Origin: Pseudalkalibacillus hwajinpoensis
GTDB lineage: Bacteria; Bacillota; Bacilli; Bacillales; Guptibacillaceae
Direction of reading: 5' to 3'
NCBI RefSeq assembly: GCF_015234585.1
Contig: NZ_JADFCM010000009.1
Coordinates: 76,989-140,988, forward strand
Length of the DNA stretch: 64,000 nucleotides
The notes beneath the pieces are model-generated. The model did not search any database, was not told the DNA's origin, and worked only from the letters and a program-made list of their open reading frames with translations. The first letter of the stretch is position 1. Each line of letters opens with the position of its first letter. Below, one piece after another: positions 17,921-27,327 of the stretch. The position numbers were made by a program, and so were the translations under genes.

Positions 17921-19461
17921 GATGCGCAGTATACGTTAGAGTTTCAACAGATAAAGAAGAGCAAAAAGCTTCACTATTAAATCAAAAAAACCTATTTGCA
18001 AAGTATGTATCTGAAAATAATTGGGACATTCACCAGTTTTATGTTGATGTAGAAAGTGGAACGACAGACAAACGTGAGCAACTACAGCAGCTAATCGCCG
18101 ATGCAAAAGCAAAAAAGTTTGATGTTATTTTAGCAAAAGAGCTTTCCCGGTTGGCCCGTAATGGGGGATTATCATACCAAATTCGTGACATCGCTCAACA
18201 ACATAAAATTCATATTATTACGCTGGATAATGCCATTAACACATTAGAAGGAAATAGTCACATGTTTGGTATTTATGCATGGATGTACGAAGAAGAGTCT
18301 CAACGAACAAGCAATCGAGTCAAGACATCGTTAAAAACTAGAGCAGAACAAGGACTCTTTAAAGGATCAAATGCTCCCTATGGTTATAACCTAACTGGAA
18401 GTAAATTATATATTCGTAACGATTACACTCCTGCCATAGTACGACGAATATATAATGACTATATTTTTGGTAAAGGTTTTGATCGTATTGCTAAAGAACT
18501 GTACAACGAGGGTTTACCAACACCTGCTCAGCTAGCAAGTAAAAAAAATGCTAGTGATAAGTGGCAAGGATCTTCAATTAGGGTGATCTTGACTAATCCT
18601 CATTATACTGGTGATTTAGTGCAGGGTCGGACTACGACTCGGAGTGTCACGAATAAAATGAGAGATCAAAAAAGTCCAAAAGATTATATTATCATTCCAA
18701 ATACTCACGAAGCTATTATTTCTAAAAGGGATTTTGAAACAGTACAACAATTAATTAAAAGTCGAAAGAAAACTAGGCCACAGGTCGAAAAGCATTTATT
18801 CACAAATACAGCCTATTGTGCGGATTGTGGCCGAGGTATGCACTACAAATCCAACTGTAAGGGTTATATGTGCGGAAACTATAATAAACACGGGATAAAG
18901 GCCTGTACAGATCATTTAGTAAGAGAAACAGACTTACAGCTTGTAATATTAAATGATATCAAAAACCTGATAGATTCAATACATGATAAGGCTATTGTTA
19001 AGTCACTGGATAGCAAGTTAAAGAAGCAAAGACAAATTGCTTTAAAGAATATTGATTCCCAAACTAAAGAAATTGAAGCTTTGAATATGAGAAAGAAAAA
19101 AACACTTAGCTTATTAGTTGACGAAGTAATCTCAAAAGAGGCTTATGATGACTTCATAAAAGATATTAATGAGAGCATTAATAAATTAGTTACAAACCAA
19201 AATCAAAGTAAAATTTCTTTAGAATCAACAGATAATAAGATTGCTATAAATGAAATAAAGCAAGCACTAGAAGAATTTATAGATCTTAAAGAGTTAACTC
19301 CTGAAATTCTCCACAGATTGATTGATCGCATTGAAATAAAAGCAGATGGAAGTCCGAGAATCTTTTATCGATTCTCGAACCCATCTGCTTATTCTTTACT
19401 TCGTTCTATCAACGCACAGCATTCAACGTGCGTCGTATGCGGGAACATATCAACCGGCTGA
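17917..19461 (+). CDS. Large serine recombinase (integrase of the element)
   Basis: A 514-residue site-specific recombinase. The N-terminal resolvase domain carries the catalytic Ser10 in [11 protein letters not shown] and the ELSRLARNG helix. A recombinase domain follows ([18 protein letters not shown]), then a zinc ribbon with [10 protein letters not shown] and [12 protein letters not shown], a coiled coil near residues 360-440 and a C-terminal DNA-contact region. Such enzymes join attP and attB without host factors and need a directionality factor to excise. Its last 28 bases lie beyond the att octamer in host rlmCD sequence, read antisense. The C-terminus [11 protein letters not shown] is therefore partly host-encoded and would differ in the excised circle. 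It lies 4 nt overlapping the small upstream gene. The integration site itself shows that the enzyme was active. Confidence 0.93.
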   Translation: MRCAVYVRVSTDKEEQKASLLNQKNLFAKYVSENNWDIHQFYVDVESGTTDKREQLQQLIADAKAKKFDVILAKELSRLARNGGLSYQIRDIAQQHKIHIITLDNAINTLEGNSHMFGIYAWMYEEESQRTSNRVKTSLKTRAEQGLFKGSNAPYGYNLTGSKLYIRNDYTPAIVRRIYNDYIFGKGFDRIAKELYNEGLPTPAQLASKKNASDKWQGSSIRVILTNPHYTGDLVQGRTTTRSVTNKMRDQKSPKDYIIIPNTHEAIISKRDFETVQQLIKSRKKTRPQVEKHLFTNTAYCADCGRGMHYKSNCKGYMCGNYNKHGIKACTDHLVRETDLQLVILNDIKNLIDSIHDKAIVKSLDSKLKKQRQIALKNIDSQTKEIEALNMRKKKTLSLLVDEVISKEAYDDFIKDINESINKLVTNQNQSKISLESTDNKIAINEIKQALEEFIDLKELTPEILHRLIDRIEIKADGSPRIFYRFSNPSAYSLLRSINAQHSTCVVCGNISTG

Positions 19462-20765
19462 ACTTCTTTCGTTTTAAAACCACCATCTTCTAAGATGCGT
19501 AGATCACGAGCGAGCGTAGCTGGGTTACATGATACATAAACGACTTTCTCAGGTTTCATATCAATAATCGTTTGAAGGAGTGCTTCATCGCAGCCTTTAC
19601 GTGGTGGGTCAACGACAATCACGTCAGGCTTGATGCCCTGCTCTTTCCAGGCTGGAATGACGTTCTCTGCTTCACCTACCGCAAACTCTGCGTTTGTAAT
19701 GCCGTTTAAATCAGCATTTCGCTTCGCATCTTCAATCGCTTCTGGTACGATTTCAACGCCGTATACCTGCTTTGCTTTTTGCGCGAGGAAAAGAGAAATC
19801 GTTCCGATGCCGCAATAAGCGTCGATGACCGTTTCATTCCCAGTAAGTCCAGCGTATTCAAGCGCCTGATCGTAAAGCACCTTTGTTTGATCAGGATTCA
19901 CCTGATAAAACGAGCGAGCTGAGATGGCGAATTTAATGTCGCCGATCGTATCGTAAATGTATGGTGAGCCCCACAGGACGCGGGTTTCGTCACCGAAGAT
20001 CACGTTCGTGCGCTTTGGATTTACGTTTTGAACGATTGATTTCACTTTCGGAAGTTGCTCAGTGATGTCTTTGATGATGTTCTTGCGATTTGGTAAGTCT
20101 TTGTTTTTTGTAACGATGACGACCATGATGTCGTCCGTTTGCTTTCCGTATTTTGCAACAACGTGTCTGAGCGTTCCGCGATGTGAACGCTCGTCGTATG
20201 CACGGATGCCGTACTTCTCAGCAATTCCTTTTACAACTCGTAAAACTTCATCGTTTTCCTGCTCCTGAATGAGGCACTGATCCATGTCGATAATCTGGTG
20301 GCTGCGCTGCTGGTAGAAGCCAGCGACGATTTTACCGTTCTGTTCACCAACAGGAACCTGTGCTTTGTTACGATAGCGCCATGGGTCTTCCATACCCATC
20401 ACAGGATGAACGGGCACATCGATCTTCGCGATGCGTTCCATCACGTCTTGAACTTGCTTGTGCTTGAATCTTAGCTGACTATCATACGTAATATGCTGGG
20501 TCTGACAGCCGCCGCATTGATAGAAAATCGGACACGGCGGCGTGTTACGGTCTTCGCTCTCAACTTTCACATCAAGAATCTTTCCGAAGCCGTAACCTTT
20601 CTTCGTTTTGATCACTTTCACGTTCGCTGTTTCGCCAGGGATACCGTACGGGACGAAAAGCGTGTAACCGTCTATTTTCGCAACGCCTGCTCCGTCATGG
20701 GAAAGGTCTCTGAACTCTACTTCAACAACGTCATTCTTTTTTACAGGTACTTCTTGATTACTCAT
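19389..20765 (-). CDS. rlmCD: 23S rRNA (uracil-5-)-methyltransferase RlmCD, with its last codons replaced by the element
   Basis: A 458-residue SAM-dependent RNA m5U methyltransferase (B. subtilis YefA/RlmCD methylates two uridines of 23S rRNA). It has an N-terminal TRAM domain (to about residue 60), an iron-sulfur Cys set around [15 protein letters not shown], the SAM motif [29 protein letters not shown], and the nucleophile Cys in [13 protein letters not shown]. Residues after about position 446 (CALIERSKE) come from the element; the ancestral ending VAVLEL survives at 5421-5441. The conserved THVEC spans the junction, so the enzyme should stay active. The gene has lost its own terminator, and its transcript now runs antisense into the integrase gene. 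It follows dgkB, separated by a gap with a repeat array. Confidence 0.95.
   Translation of the reverse strand: MSNQEVPVKKNDVVEVEFRDLSHDGAGVAKIDGYTLFVPYGIPGETANVKVIKTKKGYGFGKILDVKVESEDRNTPPCPIFYQCGGCQTQHITYDSQLRFKHKQVQDVMERIAKIDVPVHPVMGMEDPWRYRNKAQVPVGEQNGKIVAGFYQQRSHQIIDMDQCLIQEQENDEVLRVVKGIAEKYGIRAYDERSHRGTLRHVVAKYGKQTDDIMVVIVTKNKDLPNRKNIIKDITEQLPKVKSIVQNVNPKRTNVIFGDETRVLWGSPYIYDTIGDIKFAISARSFYQVNPDQTKVLYDQALEYAGLTGNETVIDAYCGIGTISLFLAQKAKQVYGVEIVPEAIEDAKRNADLNGITNAEFAVGEAENVIPAWKEQGIKPDVIVVDPPRKGCDEALLQTIIDMKPEKVVYVSCNPATLARDLRILEDGGFKTKEVQPVDMFPHTTHVECCALIERSKE
19426..19433. repeat. Right attachment-site core of the element
   Basis: ACGTGCGT, identical to 5449-5456. Flanking positions agree on the element/host codon pattern (GCA-T-TC-A versus GCA-C-TC-G) but differ at wobble bases, so the crossover lies within or next to this octamer. 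Large serine recombinases cross over at a central dinucleotide; which one cannot be read here. Confidence 0.8.
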
Positions 20766-20882
20766 TTGGTTTCCGTCCTTTTCCGTTCAATTTCATGTAC
20801 AAAAATTGTACCACAGTGTGAATGGATCGCGAAATGTAACAGCGCGGTGCTTTTTGCACGTGAGGCGAGCTCGATTTCATGG

Positions 20883-20980
20883 TTTATTGGCCAAAATGGA
20901 ATTATATTGGCTAAACCCACGATATATTGGCCAAATCTGAAATATATTAGCCAAAATCAATTTTTATTGGCCAAACCCAA
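20883..20980. repeat. Five phased copies of ATTGGCCAAA, exact 20-bp period
   Basis: Copies at 20886, 20906, 20926, 20946 and 20966, two with one substitution each (ATTGGCTAAA, ATTAGCCAAA). The core TTGGCCAA is a perfect palindrome, while the 10 bases between copies are variable and AT-rich. The array fills most of the 294-bp gap between dgkB and rlmCD. No other feature is seen in that gap. Confidence 0.85.
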
Positions 20981-21059
20981 ATTTCCTCCTCCACTCCCAG
21001 ATCCTCCACTACAACAGAAAAAGCCAGAGCTCTCAGTCTCTGACTTCTCCCATTCACTT

Positions 21060-22007
21060 CTACTCACCTGAAATCGCGCGCTTGTGCGCGGCTTCTTCTT
21101 CATTTGTATGTTTTTCGCTCGTTTCTTTCGGGACGATCATTGTGATGTGACGATATAAGTTCGTAAACTCTGCTGGAAGTGGGCCGCCGTACTCTCCGTC
21201 CAGGTTGAGCTGCATTTTATCGACTGATTCTACTTTGATGTGACTTGCTTTTTTGTAGACCACATTCGGATCATTAATATGATCACCACGTAGCGCACTG
21301 CTTGCGATCCGAATGAATTCTGCGATGTTCGTCTTTTTCAAAATCATGAGATCGAACAGTCCATCATTCAATGACGCATGAGGGGCTAGCTTTTCAAATC
21401 CGCCGATGGAGTTTGAGTTAGAGACTAGAAAAAGCATAATTTCATCTTCAAAGAGCTTTCCATCATATTCAATCCGAGTCCTCGCCGGGCGAATGGATGG
21501 AAGCATTTCGATGCCTTTCATATAATAAGCTAGCTGGCCAAGCATTGTTTTAAGCTTACTAGGCACTTCATACGTTAATTCAGTCAGGCGTCCGCCACCT
21601 GCGATGTTGATAAAGTAATGTTCGTTTACACGACCAATATCAATTGGCATTTCAAGGCCGTTGCATAGGACATCCATAGCACCTTCAACTGTGCGAGGAA
21701 CGCCAATCGCTCGTGCGAAATCGTTCGTTGTACCAACTGGAATAATCCCCATTTTTGGACGATACGGCTGCTCAGCGATGCCATTGATTACTTCATAAAT
21801 CGTTCCGTCTCCACCTGCAGCAATGACAAGATCAAATCGTCTTTCTACAGCGATGCGCGCTGCTTCCGTTGCATCCCCTTCACAAGTGGTAGCATGGGCA
21901 GACGTCTCGTACCCATTTACTTCAAGGCGTTCTAAAATGTATGGCAGCGAGCGCTTCACTTGTTCTCTACCGGACGTTGGATTATAAATTAGTCTTGCAC
22001 GTTTCAT
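21060..22007 (-). CDS. dgkB: Diacylglycerol kinase DgkB (lipid kinase)
   Basis: A 315-residue soluble diacylglycerol kinase of the DAGK catalytic family that returns diacylglycerol to phosphatidic acid, as shown for B. subtilis DgkB (YerQ). Family marks are the N-terminal RLIYNPTSGRE, the nucleotide-binding AAGGDGTIYEVINGIA near residue 63 with GIIPVGTTNDFARA, and a C-terminal beta domain (VDKMQLNLDGEYGGPLP). The length is normal. It lies between gatB and rlmCD as in B. subtilis, though the 307-bp gap upstream contains a terminator, so it is probably transcribed on its own. The start ATG follows GGATGATGAAGG. Confidence 0.93.
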   Translation of the reverse strand: MKRARLIYNPTSGREQVKRSLPYILERLEVNGYETSAHATTCEGDATEAARIAVERRFDLVIAAGGDGTIYEVINGIAEQPYRPKMGIIPVGTTNDFARAIGVPRTVEGAMDVLCNGLEMPIDIGRVNEHYFINIAGGGRLTELTYEVPSKLKTMLGQLAYYMKGIEMLPSIRPARTRIEYDGKLFEDEIMLFLVSNSNSIGGFEKLAPHASLNDGLFDLMILKKTNIAEFIRIASSALRGDHINDPNVVYKKASHIKVESVDKMQLNLDGEYGGPLPAEFTNLYRHITMIVPKETSEKHTNEEEAAHKRAISGE

Positions 22008-22314
22008 CCTTCATCATCCTATCTTCTCTATCTTAATTCTTTCATTCTGATTTGCATGTATGGTTACTTTTTTGAATTGGTTTGGACAATAATCGTACGC
22101 GTTCTCTTAAGTGATGTCTTCTTTTATTTATATGATAGTCGCAAACAAAAAACGCCCACATTCTCGTGACCGTTTTCCGCCGCTTAACCTTCTGTTCTGA
22201 TTATAGGCTTTTCCCTAAAAAAAAGCAAAGCCGAATAAATGCGGATGAGGTGAACAAGCTTGCACTTCTATATAGACAATAAAAAAACCCTCCGCAATGG
22301 GAGGGTTTCACAAT
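22008..22314. other. Intergenic region dgkB-gatB with the gat terminator
   Basis: It contains the terminator at 22281-22308 (AAACCCTCC / GGAGGGTTT; a T-run on the minus strand) that ends the gatCAB operon. The remaining 270 bp must hold the dgkB promoter, for which I see no convincing -35/-10 pair. No gene is seen. Confidence 0.7.
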
Positions 22315-23748
22315 TTATCGCTTATCCATTTCTTCAACAATGAGTTTGTTTACCATTGGAGGATTTGCTTTTCCTTTGGTTGCCTTCATCACTTGACCAA
22401 CGAGGAAGCCGAGTGCGCGGTCTTTCCCGTTTTTGTAGTCTTCGATGGATTGTTCGTTCTCGTCAAGAATACCTGAAACGATTGAACGAAGCTCGCCTTC
22501 GTCAGAAATCTGAACAAGGCCTTTGTCTTTAACGATCTGTTCAGGATCGCCGCCTTTTTCGATAAGATCTTTGAATACTTTCTTCGCGATCTTAGAAGAA
22601 ATTGTTCCTTTCTCGATTAGAGAAATCAGTTTGCCTAATCCTTCCGGAGTTAGGGCCACTTCATCAATTTCTTTATAGTTCGCATTTAAGTATGCCGATA
22701 CTTCACCCATCAACCAGTTTGAGGCTTGTTTAGGATCAGCCCCCTGGTCAATCGCTACTTCGAAGAAATCAGACATTTTCTTAGACTGAGTGAGTACCAT
22801 CGCATCGTACTCTGGAAGATCATATTTCTGCACATAGCGCTCACGACGAGCATCTGGAAGTTCAGGAATATCTTCGCGCACGCGGTCCATCCACTCTTTA
22901 TTAATAGCAAGACGAACAAGGTCAGGCTCTGGGAAGTAACGGTAGTCGTCAGATCCTTCTTTCACACGCATCAGAATTGTTTTCTTGCCAGCTTCGTCAT
23001 AGCGACGTGTTTCCTGGCCGATCACATTTCCTGCTAGAAGTTCTTTCTCCTGACGTACTTCTTCGAATTGAAGACCTTTTTGTACGTTAGCAAATGAGTT
23101 CAAGTTCTTAAGCTCAGTTTTTGTACCAAACTCTTCTTGTCCATATGGGCGAAGAGAAAGGTTCGCATCACAGCGAAGAGATCCTTCTTCCATTTTACAG
23201 TCAGACACTTCCGTATATTGAAGAATCGCTTTTAGCTTCTCAAGGTAAGCATACGCTTCTTCAGGTGTACGAATATCCGGTTCAGATACGATCTCAACAA
23301 GAGGTGTACCCTGACGGTTGAAGTCAACAAGAGAATGGTTCTCTCCATCAACGTGCGTGAGCTTACCAGCATCTTCTTCAAGGTGAAGACGCGTAATACC
23401 GATACGCTTTGTTTTGCCGTTTACTTCAATATCAATCCATCCGTTTTCACCGATTGGCTTATCATATTGTGAGATCTGATAAGCTTTGGGGTTATCTGGA
23501 TAGAAATAGTTTTTACGGTCAAACTTCGTATCTTCTGCGATTTCACAGTTCAATGCCATTGCCGCACGCATCGCAAAATCAACAGCTTGTTCGTTCATCA
23601 CTGGAAGAACACCAGGATGACCTAGACAGATCGGGCAAACGTTCGTGTTAGGCGGCGCACCGAAATTTGTTGAACAATTACAGAAAATCTTTGTGTTTGT
23701 CTTCAGTTCTGAGTGAACTTCCAGACCAATAATAGTTTCAAAATTCAT
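22315..23748 (-). CDS. gatB: Aspartyl/glutamyl-tRNA amidotransferase subunit B
   Basis: A 477-residue GatB, the subunit that activates misacylated Glu-tRNA(Gln) (and Asp-tRNA(Asn)) by phosphorylation before amidation. It starts with the family signature [14 protein letters not shown], contains the Cys pair region KIFCNCS...[10 protein letters not shown] that binds zinc, the HLEEDAGK loop and the C-terminal YqeY-like tail domain ([17 protein letters not shown]). The length is the usual one. It is the last gene of gatCAB and follows gatA by 16 nt. A terminator follows. Confidence 0.98.
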   Translation of the reverse strand: MNFETIIGLEVHSELKTNTKIFCNCSTNFGAPPNTNVCPICLGHPGVLPVMNEQAVDFAMRAAMALNCEIAEDTKFDRKNYFYPDNPKAYQISQYDKPIGENGWIDIEVNGKTKRIGITRLHLEEDAGKLTHVDGENHSLVDFNRQGTPLVEIVSEPDIRTPEEAYAYLEKLKAILQYTEVSDCKMEEGSLRCDANLSLRPYGQEEFGTKTELKNLNSFANVQKGLQFEEVRQEKELLAGNVIGQETRRYDEAGKKTILMRVKEGSDDYRYFPEPDLVRLAINKEWMDRVREDIPELPDARRERYVQKYDLPEYDAMVLTQSKKMSDFFEVAIDQGADPKQASNWLMGEVSAYLNANYKEIDEVALTPEGLGKLISLIEKGTISSKIAKKVFKDLIEKGGDPEQIVKDKGLVQISDEGELRSIVSGILDENEQSIEDYKNGKDRALGFLVGQVMKATKGKANPPMVNKLIVEEMDKR

Positions 23749-23764
23749 TTTCAGTCGTCACCCC

Positions 23765-25213
23765 TTACAGCTCTGGTTTAGCCTTATGATGATCCGTTGC
23801 TTGCTCAAATGCATGAGCAACGCGGTAAACGGTCTTCTCATCAAAGTGCTTTCCGATTATTTGAAGTCCAACAGGTAGGCCATTTGATAAACCACATGGT
23901 ACGGAAATCGCAGGGACACCTGCAAGGTTAACCGGGATTGTGAGAATATCATTCGCATACATCGTTAGTGGGTTATCAATCTTCTCGCCTACTTTAAAGG
24001 CTGGTGTCGGCGTTGTAGGTCCGATAATCACATCGTAGTCCTCGAATACTTTTTCAAAGTCATTCTTGATGAGCGTACGAACTTTTTGTGCTTTCTTATA
24101 ATAAGCATCGTAATAGCCAGAGCTAAGTGCAAACGTCCCTAGCATAATACGTCGCTTCACTTCGTCACCAAAGCCTTCGCTTCTTGTTTTCTTATAAAGA
24201 TCAAGAAGGTTCTCAGCTTCAGCACGAACGCCATAGCGGACGCCGTCAAAGCGAGCAAGGTTAGCTGATGCTTCTGAAGAAGAAAGAAGATAGTATGTCG
24301 CTACAGCATATTTAGAGTGCGGTAGAGATACTTCCTCCCAAGTTGCGCCAAGCTCTTCAAGCTTTTTAAGTGATTGAAGGACGCTGTTCTTCACGTCTTC
24401 ATCTACACCTTCAGCAAGGTATTCTTTCGGTACCGCAATACGAAGACCTTTCACATCACCTGTTAGGCTAGAAAGGTAATCTGGAACGTCAACATTCGCT
24501 GAAGTTGAGTCCATCTTATCGTGACCTGCAATCGATTGAAGAAGATAGGCGTTATCTTCTACGGTGTTTGTGATTGGTCCAATTTGATCGAGTGATGATG
24601 CGAACGCGATCAAGCCAAATCGAGAAACGAGTCCGTAAGTAGGTTTTAATCCTACAACACCACAAAAAGCAGCTGGCTGACGGATTGAGCCACCTGTATC
24701 AGAGCCAAGTGAGAAGAAAACTTCTCCAGCAGCAACAGATGCAGCTGAGCCGCCGCTTGAGCCACCAGGTACATAATCGGTGTTCCATGGGTTACGCGTG
24801 CCAAAGAAGCCAGAGTTCTCATTAGAAGAACCCATCGCGAACTCGTCCATATTCAATTTGCCCACAGTGATGGTTTCCGCTGCATTTAAACGTTCAACCA
24901 CTGTTGCATTATGTAATGGGTCAAAGTTGCTTAGAAGCTGGCTTGACGCTGTTGTACGAAGTCCTTTTGTAACAATGTTATCTTTCACACCTACAGGGAG
25001 ACCAAAAAGAAGCCCTCTTGCATCTTCTGTACCGAGCTTTTCATCAAGCGCTTTTGCTGCTTGCATTGCTCCTTCTTCATTTAACGTCATGAATGCTTTT
25101 ACCTTTTCGTCGACCGTATGAATACGATCAAACGAGGTTTGAACAAGTTCACTGACGGATAATTCTTTCTTATGAAGCAAGCTGTGAAGCTCACTTATGC
25201 TTTTATCAAACAA
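23765..25213 (-). CDS. gatA: Aspartyl/glutamyl-tRNA amidotransferase subunit A
   Basis: A 482-residue amidase-signature enzyme that releases ammonia from glutamine for GatB. The Ser-cisSer-Lys triad is visible: the Lys in LPVGVKDNI near residue 77, then GGSSGGSAA and the nucleophile region [17 protein letters not shown]. The start is TTG at 25213 with AAGGGAGG upstream, consistent with the family N-terminus. It lies between gatC (14 nt upstream) and gatB, one operon. Confidence 0.98.
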   Translation of the reverse strand: MFDKSISELHSLLHKKELSVSELVQTSFDRIHTVDEKVKAFMTLNEEGAMQAAKALDEKLGTEDARGLLFGLPVGVKDNIVTKGLRTTASSQLLSNFDPLHNATVVERLNAAETITVGKLNMDEFAMGSSNENSGFFGTRNPWNTDYVPGGSSGGSAASVAAGEVFFSLGSDTGGSIRQPAAFCGVVGLKPTYGLVSRFGLIAFASSLDQIGPITNTVEDNAYLLQSIAGHDKMDSTSANVDVPDYLSSLTGDVKGLRIAVPKEYLAEGVDEDVKNSVLQSLKKLEELGATWEEVSLPHSKYAVATYYLLSSSEASANLARFDGVRYGVRAEAENLLDLYKKTRSEGFGDEVKRRIMLGTFALSSGYYDAYYKKAQKVRTLIKNDFEKVFEDYDVIIGPTTPTPAFKVGEKIDNPLTMYANDILTIPVNLAGVPAISVPCGLSNGLPVGLQIIGKHFDEKTVYRVAHAFEQATDHHKAKPEL

Positions 25214-25227
25214 GGACGTTGCCTCCC

Positions 25228-25518
25228 TTACTCAAATATTGATGGAACTTTTACTTGACCATTCTCTTTATCAGGTGCATTCTTCAATGCTTCCTCACGA
25301 GATAACCACGGCTGTACTTTGTCTTCACGAAGTACATTTTTTAAATCGAGAACATGCGTTGTAGGCTCAACGTTCTCTGTATCTAATTCATTCAGCTGCT
25401 CCGCCATTGAAATAATGTCATCAAGCTGAGTTGTAAATTTCTCGACCTCTCCCTCATCCATTTCTAGTCTAGCGAGGTTCGCTACATGCTTAACCTCTTC
25501 TTTGGTAATTCTGGACAT
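25228..25518 (-). CDS. gatC: Aspartyl/glutamyl-tRNA amidotransferase subunit C
   Basis: A 96-residue GatC, the small belt subunit that stabilises GatA-GatB. It has the typical [20 protein letters not shown] start, the Asp/Glu-rich helix and the C-terminal [12 protein letters not shown] segment. The start at 25518 is set by GGAGGTGAAAG 4 nt upstream; a longer frame from 25620 covers the promoter and is rejected. First gene of the operon. Confidence 0.96.
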   Translation of the reverse strand: MSRITKEEVKHVANLARLEMDEGEVEKFTTQLDDIISMAEQLNELDTENVEPTTHVLDLKNVLREDKVQPWLSREEALKNAPDKENGQVKVPSIFE

Positions 25519-25560
25519 CACTTTCACCTCCACAAATTTCGAACAACCTGCAATATATAG

Positions 25561-25590
25561 ATGATACCAAAAACAAGCTTCATTAAGCAA
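25561..25590 (-). promoter_or_regulatory. Promoter of gatCAB
   Basis: On the minus strand TTGCTT (25585-25590), an 18-nt spacer and TATCAT (25561-25566). This gives a start of transcription about 35 nt before gatC. Confidence 0.55.
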
Positions 25591-25612
25591 CAGAACGCCG
25601 TCTGTTCCAATT

Positions 25613-25658
25613 TTAAACAAACGTTTAATTAAGTCGGATTAATCAAACGTTTGTTTAA
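25613..25658. repeat. 20-bp inverted repeat upstream of the gat promoter
   Basis: Arms TTAAACAAACGTTTAATTAA and TTAATCAAACGTTTGTTTAA with a 6-nt spacer and one mismatch; each arm itself contains the palindrome AAACGTTT. There is no T-run, so it is not a terminator. It could be a regulator site or a cruciform. It lies between the gat promoter and the putP terminator. Confidence 0.7.
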
Positions 25659-25711
25659 CTTCTGTTTTAGGGCTTGCGTCTATAGATTGTCCCATTCTTA
25701 TTTCAAAAAAA

Positions 25712-25736
25712 GACTCACCCCCTATTGGGATGAGCC
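25712..25736 (-). terminator. Terminator of putP
   Basis: Minus-strand hairpin GGCTCATCCC-AATAG-GGGGTGAGTC followed by T7, 17 nt after the putP stop. Confidence 0.9.
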
Positions 25737-25752
25737 TCCTGAGTAAAGCTGA

Positions 25753-27216
25753 TTAAAATTCAGATGTCTTAGCTGCTTCAAATTCATCTTCAATCTCTTT
25801 ACCAGGTTCTTTACCTACAAAGCTGAATGCCATAACAGCGATCCATGCAAGAATAAAGCCTGGAATCAATTCGTAAAGGTCGAATAGTCCGCCTGATAAT
25901 TGAGCCCATAGAATAACGACTACTGCACCCGTGATGATACCAGCAAGGGCACCATTACGCGTCATACGTTTCCAGAATAGACTCAGTATAATAACAGGTC
26001 CAAATGCGGCACCAAACCCGGCCCAGGCATAACTTACAAGATCAAGAACACTGCTATCAGGGTTGTAGGCAAGTAGAATAGCTAGTAACGCAATCGCAAG
26101 AACCGCGATACGACCTACCCATACAAGCTCAGTCTGACTAGCGTTCTTACGAAGGATCGCTTTATAGAAGTCCTCCGCAACAGCACTTGAAGATACAAGA
26201 AGCTGAGAGTCAATTGTACTCATAATCGCAGATAGGATTGCAGCAAGCAAGAAGCCGGAAACCCATGGATTAAAGAGCACTTGCGTAAATTCAATAAAGA
26301 CTGTTTCCGAGTTCGGAAGTCCCGCATCGAAATAGGCAATACCGATGAAACCAGTAAAGATTGCACCAAACAGTGAAAGAACCATCCATGACATACCAAC
26401 AAGGCGTGCTTTAGGAATTTCTTTCGAAGATTTAACTGCCATAAAACGAGTGATGATATGAGGTTGGCCAAAGTAACCAAGTCCCCAACCAAGCAGAGAA
26501 ATAATCCCCATAAAGCTCATACCAGTAAAGATATCGAGATAAGTTGTATCCGTTGCACCGACTTGATTAACTGTTTCGCTCCAGCCACCCATTTCATTTA
26601 GGGCAACAATTGGCACGACAACAAGTGCAAGGAACATAAGTATTCCCTGGAAGAAATCTGTCCAGCTTACCGCTAAGAAACCACCGAGGAACGTATAAGA
26701 AATAATAACAAGTGCACCGATCCACAATGCGCTTTCATAGCTCATTCCGAACGAGCTTTCAAACAGGATTGCGCCCCCAACAAGACCTGAAGACGTATAG
26801 AACGTAAAGAATACAAGAATGACAATTGCTGAAATCACGCGAAGTGCTTTCGAACCATCACGAAAACGGTTTTCAAGGTAATCAGGAACCGTAATCGAAT
26901 CATTCGCCACTTCTGTATAACGGCGAAGACGCGATGCAACAAACTGCCAGTTCAGGTAAGCTCCGATTGCGAGCCCAATCCCAATCCAAATTTGACTCAT
27001 ACCACCTGCATACATTGCACCAGGTAGGCCTAGTAAGAGCCAGCTACTCATATCTGATGCTCCGGCACTAAGTGCGGCAACAGATCCACCTAATCTTCTT
27101 CCTCCAAGAACATAATCAGATAAGTTACTTGTCATTTTGTAAGCAATTAATCCAATTGCGAGCATACCGACAAGGTACACTATAAATGTGACTAACGTTG
27201 GCGTCTCAATACTCAT
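25753..27216 (-). CDS. putP: Sodium/proline symporter PutP (OpuE type)
   Basis: A 487-residue sodium:solute symporter with about 13 membrane segments. Family marks are YVLGGRRLGG near residue 36, SAGASDMSSWLLLGLPGA near 50, GYFGQPHIITRFMA near 246 and SAIMSTIDSQLLVSSSAVAEDF near 318, the last being the conserved sodium-site helix of PutP. In B. subtilis the homologue at this position is OpuE, a proline importer for osmoprotection, so either uptake for nutrition or for osmotic stress is possible. AAGGAGAGA precedes the ATG. A tiny membrane gene lies 6 nt upstream on the same strand and is probably co-transcribed. Confidence 0.95.
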   Translation of the reverse strand: MSIETPTLVTFIVYLVGMLAIGLIAYKMTSNLSDYVLGGRRLGGSVAALSAGASDMSSWLLLGLPGAMYAGGMSQIWIGIGLAIGAYLNWQFVASRLRRYTEVANDSITVPDYLENRFRDGSKALRVISAIVILVFFTFYTSSGLVGGAILFESSFGMSYESALWIGALVIISYTFLGGFLAVSWTDFFQGILMFLALVVVPIVALNEMGGWSETVNQVGATDTTYLDIFTGMSFMGIISLLGWGLGYFGQPHIITRFMAVKSSKEIPKARLVGMSWMVLSLFGAIFTGFIGIAYFDAGLPNSETVFIEFTQVLFNPWVSGFLLAAILSAIMSTIDSQLLVSSSAVAEDFYKAILRKNASQTELVWVGRIAVLAIALLAILLAYNPDSSVLDLVSYAWAGFGAAFGPVIILSLFWKRMTRNGALAGIITGAVVVILWAQLSGGLFDLYELIPGFILAWIAVMAFSFVGKEPGKEIEDEFEAAKTSEF

Positions 27217-27222
27217 CGAGTA

Positions 27223-27327
27223 CTATTCTCTCCTTTCGGTAAAAAAAGTTATTATTGATAATACGACTAATAAAGGCATTGGTATAAGTAGCCAGAACCA
27301 TGTTGCGGTAGTTAAGGTATATTCCAC
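27223..27327 (-). CDS. 34-residue membrane protein co-transcribed with the symporter
   Basis: A GTG-initiated frame with the strong ribosome site GGAGGGGGTGA, ending 6 nt before the putP start. The product begins MEYTLTTATWFW and has one membrane helix (LLIPMPLLVVLSIITFF) and a charged TERRE tail. Tiny single-helix proteins next to sodium:solute symporters are known as symporter small accessory proteins. The size, position and tail fit, and the assignment is by context and form. A longer frame from 27420 lacks a ribosome site and is rejected. Confidence 0.7.
   Translation of the reverse strand: MEYTLTTATWFWLLIPMPLLVVLSIITFFTERRE

Larger units (their letters stand above)
5449..19433. mobile_element. 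Integrative element of about 14 kb in the 3' end of rlmCD, carrying two candidate defence modules
   Basis: The ends are defined by the shared octamer ACGTGCGT at 5449-5456 and 19426-19433 (13,977 bp from copy to copy). The host gene rlmCD is split between them: its body lies right of the right copy, and its original tail and terminator lie left of the left copy. The interior is clearly more AT-rich than both flanks. It encodes a large serine recombinase adjacent to the right end, an HUH replication initiator with an excisionase-like HTH gene, a STAND NTPase with a nuclease domain, a reverse transcriptase with an upstream structured RNA, an RNase H-like protein and five unknowns. No conjugation genes and no capsid genes are seen. 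It could be an integrated rolling-circle replicon, a mobilizable element or a satellite. I cannot decide between these. Confidence 0.88.

Noticed and set aside
20883..20980. CRISPR array from regular short repeats
   Set aside because: Repeat core is only 10 bp and the variable parts are 10 bp; no cas genes; period too short.
20493..21071. 192-codon plus-strand frame running through the phased repeats
   Set aside because: Mostly antisense to rlmCD; the 20-bp period is not a multiple of three, so the repeats are not protein repeats.
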